Source: an uncultured Paracoccaceae bacterium
GTDB lineage: Bacteria; Pseudomonadota; Alphaproteobacteria; Rhodobacterales; Rhodobacteraceae
NCBI GenBank assembly: GCA_938049225.1
Contig: CALICM010000010.1
Coordinates: forward strand, 1 to 61,160
DNA length: 61,160 nt
Direction: 5' to 3'
In this document: one piece after another, positions 26,867 to 34,726 of the stretch
Layout: every line of letters begins with the position of its first letter
Numbering within the stretch: position 1 is the stretch's first letter
Translations under genes and position numbers: made by a program
Notes under the pieces: generated by a model
The model's input: the letters and a program-made list of their open reading frames with translations, nothing else
Databases searched by the model: none
Told to the model about the DNA's origin: nothing

Positions 26867-27738
26867 GACAACCGCGCCTGACCCAGCCGTTCAAACCGGT
26901 CTGACGCCGTGATGATCCCCAGTACGATGACCAGCATAACCAAAGCAAGTGCTGAGCCCAGCGGCCAGTTGAGCGCCGCACCAAACTGTGCAGCGATGAC
27001 ATTCGCAATCATCAAGCCGTCGGGGCCGCCCACCAGGATGGGCGAGATGAAGTCACCAAAAGACAGGCAGAAAGTCATGGTAAAACCTGCAACGATGCCT
27101 GGCATCGCCAGCGGCACGGTGATCCGGGCAAAGGTTGCAATCGCGCCTTCACCCAGATCACCCGAGGCTTCGATGAGATTCGGTGGAATTTTTTCAAGGG
27201 CCGCATAGATCGGCATCACCATGAACGGAATAAACACATAGGTCAGGGTGACGACCATTGCGGTCTGATTATAGAGGAAGACCGATGAAGGTTCGGACAG
27301 AATGCCGGTCGACATAAGGAACGAGTTTAAAAGCCCCTCCGTGCCTAGGATCGTTTTCCAGGTATAGGCACGCAGTAAGTAGCTTACCCAAAGCGGTGCA
27401 ACGACAGCCATGTAGAGCGTCAAGCGCAGGCCGGGTTTGCGCACCTTAAAAGCCAGGAAATAGGCATATGGGAAAGCCAGCAGTAGCGCCAAAAGCGAAA
27501 CCAGCCCGGCAATCTTGGCCGTGCGCAACAGCACGCGCGCGTACTGCGGGTCGGTGAAGATCTCAATGTAGTTGCCAAATTGAAAATCAGGCACGGCCAA
27601 AGGAAACTGCGCACGCCAGAACGAATAGACCACAAGGATCGTGTAGGGCGCGAACATGAAGAGTACAGTCCAAAGCAAAGGGGGTGACAGCACCAGAAAC
27701 TGCCTCAGACGATTGCGTTTGGAGAGGGCGAGGGTCAC
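26863..27738 (-). CDS. Spermidine/putrescine-type ABC transporter permease (PotB-like)
   Basis: Predicted 291-residue permease. Its first hydrophobic segment is LSPPLLWTVLFMFAPYTILV and the EAA loop is LIEASGDLGEGAIATFARIT followed by PLAMPGIVAGF. LSFGDFISPILVGG is a PotB/PotH-type feature. It overlaps both neighbours by 4 bases (ATGA), so the importer subunits are translationally coupled. Confidence 0.92.
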   Translation of the reverse strand: MTLALSKRNRLRQFLVLSPPLLWTVLFMFAPYTILVVYSFWRAQFPLAVPDFQFGNYIEIFTDPQYARVLLRTAKIAGLVSLLALLLAFPYAYFLAFKVRKPGLRLTLYMAVVAPLWVSYLLRAYTWKTILGTEGLLNSFLMSTGILSEPSSVFLYNQTAMVVTLTYVFIPFMVMPIYAALEKIPPNLIEASGDLGEGAIATFARITVPLAMPGIVAGFTMTFCLSFGDFISPILVGGPDGLMIANVIAAQFGAALNWPLGSALALVMLVIVLGIITASDRFERLGQARLS

Positions 27739-28808
27739 GCCGCAGCCTCATCCGCAAGCACCATGATCCGGTCAGGTTGGATTGCTATCTGAACTTGATC
27801 GCCAATATCCGGCAGGCCCGACGCGTGTCGGGCATCAGAAATTGTCCGGTCAATCGACAACGGCGAGCCAGACACCTCGACTACAATGCGCGCCGAATTC
27901 CCATGATAAAGGATGTCGGTGACGGTTGCGGGCAATGTGCCGTTTCCTGCCACCGCCGCAGTCAAGATCTCAGCCTTTTCCGGGCGGAATCCGAATGTGA
28001 GCGTCCGGCCTTCGGGGGCTAGACCCTCCGGCACGACCAACTTCTGCCCCAGCGCATGCAGGGTGTCGCCGTGAACCTGACCTTGGAATAAATTCGTCGT
28101 ACCGATGAAACCGGCAACATATGTGCTGGATGGGCGATCATACAGCGTATCTGGCGTGCCGTCCTGTACCACCCGACCGTCGCACATAACAACCACCCGA
28201 TCCGATAGGGCCAACGCTTCGGTTTGGTCATGCGTGACCATGATGAAGGTCAGGCCGACCTTGCGCTGCAACCGCTTGAGTTCGACCTGCATCGCCTCGC
28301 GCAGGTTCGCATCTAAGGCGCTTAGCGGTTCGTCCAGCAGCAGCACCTTGGGCCGCCGCACAATCGCGCGGGCCAATGCGACGCGCTGCCGCTGACCGCC
28401 CGACAGTTGATGCGGCTTGGCGTCGAACCGGTCGCCAAGACCGACCAGTTCCAACGCTGCGCGTGCGCGGTCGGCAACTTCGGTGCGACGCACACCGCCA
28501 ACGCGCAGCCCATAACCCACGTTCTTGCCGACCGACATGTGCGGAAACAGCGCGTAGTCCTGAAAGACGATGTTCACCGGGCGCTTGTTCGGCGGCAGAT
28601 GGGTGACATCGTCACCGTTGATGACCACGCTGCCTTGCGTCGGTTCCTCGAAACCGCCGATCATCCGCAACAGCGTTGACTTTCCACAGCCCGACGGTCC
28701 GAGCAGCGTCACGAATTCCCCCGAGCGTACCGAAAGGCTCACGTTATCGACGCCGATCACAGGGCCGAAATGCTTCGAGATGTTGTTGAGTGTGACGATG
28801 TCTGTCAT
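27735..28808 (-). CDS. Spermidine/putrescine-type ABC transporter ATPase (PotA-like)
   Basis: Predicted 357-residue ATPase. Start at 28808 follows AGGAAAG. Walker A GPSGCGKST, signature LSGGQRQRVALARA, Walker B VLLLDEPLSALD and the switch histidine in THDQTEAL are intact. The C-terminal third (from about 270) is a TOBE domain, as in PotA. It energises the PotBC-like permease next to it. Confidence 0.94.
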   Translation of the reverse strand: MTDIVTLNNISKHFGPVIGVDNVSLSVRSGEFVTLLGPSGCGKSTLLRMIGGFEEPTQGSVVINGDDVTHLPPNKRPVNIVFQDYALFPHMSVGKNVGYGLRVGGVRRTEVADRARAALELVGLGDRFDAKPHQLSGGQRQRVALARAIVRRPKVLLLDEPLSALDANLREAMQVELKRLQRKVGLTFIMVTHDQTEALALSDRVVVMCDGRVVQDGTPDTLYDRPSSTYVAGFIGTTNLFQGQVHGDTLHALGQKLVVPEGLAPEGRTLTFGFRPEKAEILTAAVAGNGTLPATVTDILYHGNSARIVVEVSGSPLSIDRTISDARHASGLPDIGDQVQIAIQPDRIMVLADEAAA

Positions 28809-28866
28809 GGGGCTTTCCTGATGGGGGCGATATTGGCAGGGGCGCAAACATCCCCTGCCCATCGGC

Positions 28867-29919
28867 TTACTGGGCTTTCACCGCGTTCCAGGCATTGGTG
28901 TAATCCCCCAACCGCGGCCCGAGGTTTTCCCACAACAGCAGGCTGTCGAGATATTCGGGATCGTCCTGGTGCAGGGCCGCAAACTGTTCTTCGCTCATGC
29001 AGCGCCGCGCGGCCTCGGGATTGGCGACGGAATAACCGTTCACATTCGCCACGCCGCACTGCCCGGCCTCGGAAATCGCCATGTTCAGGAACTGGTACGC
29101 ACAATCCTCGTTCGGTGTGCCGGACACGATCATGAAGCTGTCCATCCAGCCCTCGGCGTTCTCATCGGGGATGAACTCCACAACCTCGATGCCTTCCTCG
29201 GCCAGCAACGCGGACTGGTAGCCGGCCCATGTGTTGGAAATCCAGACCTCACCGGATTTGTACAGATCGACCAGCTCACCGGCAGACGACCAATATTTCC
29301 GCACAAGCGGGCGCTGCGCGATCAGCTTTTCCTGCGCCGCGGCAAGCTGTTCGTCCGTCAGGTTGTAGATATCCGCGTCACCATTTGCGCGCGCGGCCAC
29401 ATATAGGGCGGACTTGTCATCCCAAAGGCTGATTCGCCCCTCAAGCGCGGGATCCCACAGCGCGGCAAGCGAGGTCGGGGGCGTGTCGAACTTGTCGGGA
29501 CGGTACATGAAGGAAATCGCGCCCCAGGCGTAAGGCACGCCGTAGACCTCGCCACTGGCATTGATCCCGTCCGAGGCGCGGAATTTCTCGTAGATGTTGT
29601 CCCACTCGTCGATCCGTGACGTGTCGATCGGCTGCACGAAACCCGCCGCGATCAGCGGCGCGGTCGAATCGATCGAAGGCGACACCAGGTCGAAGACGCC
29701 GCCCCCCGCCGCCAGTTTCGGTGCGAAATCGTCGTTGGAGCCGACATAGGTCGCCGACACCTTGCACCCCGTCGCGGCTTCGAATGGTTCGATGAAGGAC
29801 GGGTCAGCATAGCCTTCCCAAGTGAGGACGTTCAGTTCGCCTTCCGCGAGCGCAGGTAGGGCTGTCAGCACGATCGCCGCGCAGGCCGCCGATCCGGTGA
29901 GTTTGTTCAGTCGTCTCAT
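28867..29919 (-). CDS. Periplasmic solute-binding protein, PotD/PotF-like
   Basis: Predicted 350-residue binding protein. Signal peptide about residues 1-25 (CAAIVLTALPALA, cleavage before EGE). The mature start ELNVLTWEGYADPSFIEPFE is typical of the spermidine/putrescine-binding family; YGVPYAWGAISFMYRPDKF and ISNTWAGYQSAL line the cleft in relatives. Operon partners suggest an omega-amino acid or diamine ligand. It lies between the regulator and the ATPase gene, with a 58-base gap to the latter. Confidence 0.9.
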   Translation of the reverse strand: MRRLNKLTGSAACAAIVLTALPALAEGELNVLTWEGYADPSFIEPFEAATGCKVSATYVGSNDDFAPKLAAGGGVFDLVSPSIDSTAPLIAAGFVQPIDTSRIDEWDNIYEKFRASDGINASGEVYGVPYAWGAISFMYRPDKFDTPPTSLAALWDPALEGRISLWDDKSALYVAARANGDADIYNLTDEQLAAAQEKLIAQRPLVRKYWSSAGELVDLYKSGEVWISNTWAGYQSALLAEEGIEVVEFIPDENAEGWMDSFMIVSGTPNEDCAYQFLNMAISEAGQCGVANVNGYSVANPEAARRCMSEEQFAALHQDDPEYLDSLLLWENLGPRLGDYTNAWNAVKAQ

Positions 29920-29949
29920 GTCTTTCTCCCATTGGTTTTGATGCGGTCT

Positions 29950-31224
29950 TCAGGCCGTCTTGCGAACGATGGTTCCGATATCGACACCAAGCGCCTTCGC
30001 GGCCTGGCGTTTCGATCCGTGGATGCGGATGGCCTTGTCGATCATGACCTTTTCGAATCGGCGTACCTCGGTCTTCAGATCGAGCGTCGCCGCATTGGGC
30101 AGATCGTCCTCACTTGGAGCCGGGTGCGGGCGGAGCAGATCCGCGATCAGTTCCTCCATGTCCTCGGCGTCCTCAATGAAGATGGTGGCCTTCTGGATAA
30201 TGTTGACCAGTTCCCGGATATTGCCTGGAAAGGCATAGTCCATCAGCAGGTCGCGAAACCGCTGCGGCAGCACTGCCGGCGTTGCGCGGCGCATGTTGGC
30301 GGTCTGCAGGAAGCGGTCGGTCAGGTGGCCGATCAGCTCCGGCATGCGGCGCAGCGCGGGAACGGACAGCTCCACAACCGAAAGACGGTAATATAGGTCG
30401 GTGCGGAATTTTCCTTCGTGCACCAGTTGCAACAGGTTGGCACCGGTCGCCCCGATCACTCGGATGGGCGCGGGCGCCCCCGCCGCTTCGGTCGGCCAGG
30501 GCTGGCGGCCGTCCTCGAGGTATCCAAGCAGCTGCACCTGCACCGACTGCGGCAATTCCGCGATCTCGTCCAAGAAAAGCGTGCCGCCGGACGCTGCGGC
30601 GGCCAGCCCCGGCTTGCCATCCCGTCCGAACAGGGCCGCAGCCAGGTCCTCGCCCGATGACATGGCGCAGTTGCAGGTGACGAACGGATCGCGCCCGTCG
30701 GCCACGGTGCTGTGCAGGAACATCGCGATCTCGGACTTGCCGACGCCGGATTCGCCCGTGATCAGAACCCGCGCACCCTGCTGCACCGCCCGCTCGCCGC
30801 GCGACAGGACACGATGCAAGGCCGGTGACAGCCGCCGTTGCAACGCGAAATCGGGCCGCGTCCTGTTCGACGACAGATGCCCCGGCGCGACCGTCCGGGC
30901 CGAGCCCCTCGCCCGATCGCGCAGGTAGTCCAGCATGTCCAGATCACGGATATGGACGTGAACCAGCCCGTCCTCTCCCGGCCTTAGCGAGGCGATCAGG
31001 TCACGCCCATGTGGACGCGCCAGCGACAGGTCCGCACGGCGACCTTCGGCAAGGGCATCCGACAGTACCTCGCCAAATTTCGGGTGATCCCTCACCGACG
31101 CACCCACCGCGATGTCCAGCATCCGCTCCGCGGACTGGTTGGTGATTAGGACGGCGCCCGTGCGGTCCAGGACAAGCACACCATCCTCCAGGTGCGATAC
31201 GGTGTTTCGCGCGGGCTCAGCCAT
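29950..31224 (-). CDS. PAS-AAA+-Fis type transcriptional regulator lacking GAFTGA
   Basis: Predicted 424-residue enhancer-binding-protein homologue. Residues about 10-100 resemble a PAS domain (VLVLDRTGAVLITNQSAERM). The AAA+ domain has Walker A GESGVGKS (157-164), GGTLFLDEIAELPQ (213-226), an arginine-rich sensor region RTDLYYRLSVVELSVPALR and FPGNIRELVN (332-341). A Fis-type helix-turn-helix ends the protein (GSKRQAAKALGVDIGT). Only 12 residues separate LFG (198-200) from GGTLFLDE, so the sigma-54-contacting GAFTGA loop is deleted. It probably acts with sigma-70 or as a repressor. Its start overlaps the upstream PAS gene by 8 bases. Confidence 0.87.
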   Translation of the reverse strand: MAEPARNTVSHLEDGVLVLDRTGAVLITNQSAERMLDIAVGASVRDHPKFGEVLSDALAEGRRADLSLARPHGRDLIASLRPGEDGLVHVHIRDLDMLDYLRDRARGSARTVAPGHLSSNRTRPDFALQRRLSPALHRVLSRGERAVQQGARVLITGESGVGKSEIAMFLHSTVADGRDPFVTCNCAMSSGEDLAAALFGRDGKPGLAAAASGGTLFLDEIAELPQSVQVQLLGYLEDGRQPWPTEAAGAPAPIRVIGATGANLLQLVHEGKFRTDLYYRLSVVELSVPALRRMPELIGHLTDRFLQTANMRRATPAVLPQRFRDLLMDYAFPGNIRELVNIIQKATIFIEDAEDMEELIADLLRPHPAPSEDDLPNAATLDLKTEVRRFEKVMIDKAIRIHGSKRQAAKALGVDIGTIVRKTA

Positions 31225-32035
31225 CGAAGCCTCCCGGCCTCAGAACGAGAACCCCGGCAAGATCGCGGTCGGCCACCGGAACGCGGCGCTCGATATGCCA
31301 GTCAATGCCTGGATCGCCCGTGGCGATCCGCCCCGACGATCCCGCGATACCGTCCTGCAGCGCGTGCACCAGCGATTTCGCTGACGTGCCCCACGCTGCA
31401 TTGATGACGTCACCCGCCACCTCGCCGATCAGCGCATCGGCGGGCCTGCCAAGCAGATGATCGCCCGCGGCACTGGAGATAAGAATGACCCCCCGGGCAT
31501 CGAAGCCAAGGATCGCATCCGGCAGCAGGCTGATTAGCTGGTGTGCTGCGGACAGCTGGGCCGACAGATCCGCCTCGCGGCGGTAATGTTTGCTGACGTT
31601 GCGCACAATCCCGAACATGCGGATCAGTCGCCCTCCGTCGATATGCGCGCGCACATCATTTTCGACGTGAATTTCGACGCCGTCGTAGCGGCGATCAAGC
31701 GCGGGCGCCCCGTTCACCTCAAACCCATTCGATAACAAATTCTGCACGAACTGTTCGTTCTGAGCATTCCTTGGAAAAATCTCCGAAACCGGGCGTGCAT
31801 TGAGGTCTTCATGCGGACCAAGCATGTAAAGCTGCGCCATGGCATCGTTGCAAAATCGCCAGCGTGGACCGTTCTCAAAAACCTGCCGAATGACCTCGCT
31901 GTCCGGCATTGTCAAATCAATCGGCTCATCAAATTCCATGCACCAGCAGGCGTCTGTGGAGGCCGCCAGAATCCCGGCGAGGATGTCACGCTCACTCATT
32001 GAAGAATGCGCTGTAGCGGCAAATGCATCGTTCAT
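31217..32035 (-). CDS. Double PAS-domain protein
   Basis: Predicted 272-residue protein with two PAS-like regions: about 10-140 (CWCMEFDEPIDLTMPD, WRFCNDAMAQLYMLG, FGIVRNVSKHYRREADL) and about 155-260 (LLPDAILGFDARGVILISSA, HLLGRPADALIGEVAGD). No kinase, GGDEF or DNA-binding domain is present. Start ATG at 32035; TTG at 32050 is an alternative. It is translationally coupled to the PAS-AAA+-Fis gene and is probably its sensory partner. It is the first gene of the ten-gene unit. Confidence 0.75.
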   Translation of the reverse strand: MNDAFAATAHSSMSERDILAGILAASTDACWCMEFDEPIDLTMPDSEVIRQVFENGPRWRFCNDAMAQLYMLGPHEDLNARPVSEIFPRNAQNEQFVQNLLSNGFEVNGAPALDRRYDGVEIHVENDVRAHIDGGRLIRMFGIVRNVSKHYRREADLSAQLSAAHQLISLLPDAILGFDARGVILISSAAGDHLLGRPADALIGEVAGDVINAAWGTSAKSLVHALQDGIAGSSGRIATGDPGIDWHIERRVPVADRDLAGVLVLRPGGFDG

Positions 32036-32069
32036 GCAGCAACGATGCAATTATGCAGCATTTAATGCA
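32023..32069. promoter_or_regulatory. Cluster of five ATGCA repeats at the start of the catabolic operon
   Basis: ATGCA occurs at 32023, 32034, 32045, 32053 and 32065, with spacings of 11, 11, 8 and 12 bases, across the first codons and 5-prime region of the PAS gene. Immediately upstream on the minus strand lies a very A+T-rich stretch (32071-32105). Near-helical spacing suggests a regulator binding site, perhaps for autoregulation by the operon's own activator. A further ATGCA lies near 32146. Confidence 0.4.
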
Positions 32070-32438
32070 AGGTATTTTTATATAATATATACAATATGTT
32101 AATAAGTATACATTGTCTTTCTGCTTCCGTGCTGATGAAAAAACTATGCATCAGCGATCATCTGATTGGCTGATCCATCTAATCGACAACATGATCAGGA
32201 ACAAGTTGGTGGGCCTCCGCTAAGTCCTGGGCAACGGAGGAAACAAAAGGTAAACGATCGACCGAAGACAAAACGGATCTTCACGAAGTCACGGCAAGTT
32301 AAGGTTCTGGCGGTGTAAGGAATGCCGCGCCTGGATGCCACTCTGCAAATTGGCGTGAATGAACAAACGCAAGACGGTTTCGAAGATTTGCAGCACTCGG
32401 TGCCATCGGGGTACCGGCGGAGCAATTCACCAGCGCGA
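32070..32438. other. Gene-free interval upstream of the PAS gene
   Basis: No gene is supported here. The left part (32070-32110) is A+T rich and probably contains the promoter of the minus-strand operon. A CCTCCG/CGGAGG inverted pair (about 32217-32242) and the neighbouring IS21 scar suggest insertion-sequence debris in the rest. Confidence 0.4.
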
Positions 32439-32571
32439 CTGACGCTCGATCCGTTCCTTCCAATCATCGACCAAATTCTCGAAGACGATAACGCCAGGAT
32501 CAAGAATCAACGTCATACGGCCAAGCGCATCCATGCCGGGCTGCGTGCCGAGCACGGGTTCACGGGCGGTA
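32439..32571 (+). pseudogene. istA: IS21-family transposase IstA, internal fragment
   Basis: A plus-strand frame reads LDPFLPIIDQILEDD, then QRHTAKRIHAGLRAEHGFTG. In IS21 IstA proteins this segment (around residues 50-100) follows the N-terminal helix-turn-helix and precedes the catalytic core. Neither flank continues as IstA. It may belong to the same IS type as the N-terminal piece at 26-142. It marks the right edge of the catabolic gene block. Confidence 0.6.
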
Positions 32572-32601
32572 TTGCCGCCAGCCAGACAAATAGCCATGCC
32601 A

Positions 32602-33204
32602 TCAAGCGAAGGCTTTAACCTGCTCCAACGTCCGTTGCATCGCGGGCCTTTGACGTAGGGATTTGAGGAAGTCGCCGAAATTACCCTCGGGTGGGGGCAT
32701 TTTTGCGGTGATGGCCCAGCCGACGCAGTGGCTCAGCAGGATGTCAGCGATGGTGAAGCGGTCACCGGCGAGGTACGGCTTGTCGCCCTTCAGGCCTGCC
32801 AGAATACCCAGCGCGCGGATGTATTCCTTGATCGCGGTGGGCTTGACGTCGGGTACGCGCAGATCCTCGGGCAGGACGAAGCTGTGTTTGGCATAGACCC
32901 AAAGGGCTGCGTCGACCTCGGCGTTCACATAGTTGGTCAGCGCGTCTTGCTGGGCGCGTTCGATGGACCCGGCGGGATACGTCAGATCACCATGTTTGTC
33001 GGCCAGATAGGTCACAATCGCCAGCGAGTCGCTGATCATCCCCTCGGGGGTTTTGAGCACCGGGATCTTGCCAGTGCCGTTGATCGCGATCAAATCGGCG
33101 CTGCGCGGCGGCTGCGGGTCGATCTGATAGGGCTGGCCGAGTTCTTCCAGGGCCCAGATGACGCGCAGCGCACGGGATCTGGGGTGGCCGAGGACAGTGT
33201 ACAT
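32602..33204 (-). CDS. Glutathione S-transferase family protein
   Basis: Predicted 200-residue GST. The thioredoxin-like N-terminal domain begins MYTVLGHPRSRALRVIWALE and carries the glutathione-binding NGTGKIPVL and SDSLAIVTYLAD. The all-helical C-terminal domain contains YLAGDRFTIADILLSHCVGW, where the conserved Asp caps a helix. Substrate unknown. It begins 11 bases after the holA stop, so it may be read with leuS-lptE-holA. Confidence 0.92.
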   Translation of the reverse strand: MYTVLGHPRSRALRVIWALEELGQPYQIDPQPPRSADLIAINGTGKIPVLKTPEGMISDSLAIVTYLADKHGDLTYPAGSIERAQQDALTNYVNAEVDAALWVYAKHSFVLPEDLRVPDVKPTAIKEYIRALGILAGLKGDKPYLAGDRFTIADILLSHCVGWAITAKMPPPEGNFGDFLKSLRQRPAMQRTLEQVKAFA

Positions 33205-33215
33205 AGCGATCTCCT

Positions 33216-34238
33216 TCAGCGGGGGCGGGTCATGGCGATGCGGATCATCAGACGTTCGACGATGGCGCGTTGCGGGGCAGCGCTGGCCGAGCGCAGGGTG
33301 AGGTCCGCGTCGACGATCAGGCCAAGAATGCTTTCCAATCGGGCACTGCCCCAGTCGCGCGCTTGGCGTGCCATACGATCGCGCCTTGGGCCGAAGACCG
33401 GCGGTCTTGCGCGGGCCAGCGCCTGGTCAGGGCCTTGCGGGTGCGCGGCGGCGGCGTGCAGCTGACGGAAATAGCGGTTCAGCGCGATACACACGCCGGT
33501 TGGTTGGGTGCCTTGGCCAGCCAGGCGCGGCAGCGCCTCGGCCAGATCGGCGACCGCGCCATCGGCGACACTAGCGATGACCTCGTCCAAGCCTGCGTCA
33601 GTGATGGCGGGGGCAATGGCCGCAACATCATCGGGTGTGACAGGGCTTGGGTCGCCAGATTTGTAGAGGGACAGCTTCTCAAGGGTCTGGCGCAGGTCAC
33701 CGGGGTCGATGACTTGGGCGAGTGCCAGCAGGTCGCGCATGGCATCGGGACTGGTGTTCTGAATGCCTGCCCGGGCGAGCGCCGCTTCGACGTCGTCGCG
33801 GCCCGGCGGATCGGCATAGATCGCGGCGGCCAGCGCGTTCGGGGCGGTCTCGAACAGCTTACGCAGGGGGGAGCGCGGCGTAAGCTGACCAGCGGTCACC
33901 AGCAGGAAGGCATCGCCGGGCTGCCAGCCTTCAAGCGTCTCGGTCAGCGGCTTGGCCAACCCGTCGCCGGCATTTTCGATCACAACAATGCGTTGGCCGG
34001 GAAAAAAGCCGCTGGCGCGGCTGGCGTCGGCGATTTGGGCCGGATCTTTGCGAACCTCGGCGCCCGACAGGCGTGTGAGGCGCATCTCGGCCTCGCCTTC
34101 GGGGCCAGTGATGGTCTGGGCCAGGTCCTTGCGGATCAGCGAAATGCGCATGGCATCGGGCCCATAGATCAGCAGACCGGCTTTGGTCAGATCTGGTTTG
34201 GCAAAGAACGCGTGGGCGTCGCGGGGGGCAAGCTTCAT
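33216..34238 (-). CDS. holA: DNA polymerase III subunit delta
   Basis: Predicted 340-residue clamp-loader subunit delta. The N-terminus [20 protein letters not shown] with LLIYGPDAMRISLIRKDLAQ is typical of alphaproteobacterial HolA. Later DAFLLVTAGQLTPRSPLRKL fits domain I-II, and the C-terminal third is helical (RFYRQL-type HolA region: LNRYFRQLHAAAAH). It overlaps lptE by 4 bases, the usual leuS-lptE-holA arrangement. Confidence 0.93.
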   Translation of the reverse strand: MKLAPRDAHAFFAKPDLTKAGLLIYGPDAMRISLIRKDLAQTITGPEGEAEMRLTRLSGAEVRKDPAQIADASRASGFFPGQRIVVIENAGDGLAKPLTETLEGWQPGDAFLLVTAGQLTPRSPLRKLFETAPNALAAAIYADPPGRDDVEAALARAGIQNTSPDAMRDLLALAQVIDPGDLRQTLEKLSLYKSGDPSPVTPDDVAAIAPAITDAGLDEVIASVADGAVADLAEALPRLAGQGTQPTGVCIALNRYFRQLHAAAAHPQGPDQALARARPPVFGPRRDRMARQARDWGSARLESILGLIVDADLTLRSASAAPQRAIVERLMIRIAMTRPR

Positions 34239-34726
34239 TGTGCCCAGTCCTGTGCGGTGCTGGCGAGTTTGAGCACCATCTTCTCGGCAAGTGAGACGGC
34301 CAGCCGGCGGAAGGCATCGATCTCGGCCGCGCGGGTGGCAAAGGGCGATGCAACTGTGGAATAGCCGGTGATGGATTGCTCGACGTCTTGGAAGACGGGC
34401 GCGGTCCCGGCTAGGGGCAGCACGGCATAATTGGCGGTGGCAGTCAGGGTGAAGCGCGTAATCGTATTGTCCGACAGGATCGCGCGGCTTTCCTGCGTGA
34501 TCTCGGTTTGGATGTCGAGGCTGTAGCGCGGTGTGTCCGGCGTGCCAAGTTGGTTGACCAAGCGCTCGCGCAGACCGAAGCCGAAGCGCCCCGGCAGGAT
34601 CGGGACGCGGATCAACCCATCTAACGAGCGCGCCGCCGTGCCGTCGCCATAGAGCGGTTGGAAGCCACAGGCCCCCAAAGGCAAGCTGGCGGCGGCAAAC
34701 AGGGCCTGGCGTCTAGACCACGACAT
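34235..34726 (-). CDS. lptE: LPS assembly lipoprotein LptE
   Basis: Predicted 163-residue outer-membrane lipoprotein that plugs the LptD translocon. Lipobox LGAC places the acylated cysteine at residue 20, followed by [12 protein letters not shown], the diagnostic LptE motif. The rest is short alternating strands as in the family. It overlaps leuS by 14 bases and holA by 4 bases, supporting the assignment. Confidence 0.93.
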   Translation of the reverse strand: MSWSRRQALFAAASLPLGACGFQPLYGDGTAARSLDGLIRVPILPGRFGFGLRERLVNQLGTPDTPRYSLDIQTEITQESRAILSDNTITRFTLTATANYAVLPLAGTAPVFQDVEQSITGYSTVASPFATRAAEIDAFRRLAVSLAEKMVLKLASTAQDWAQ

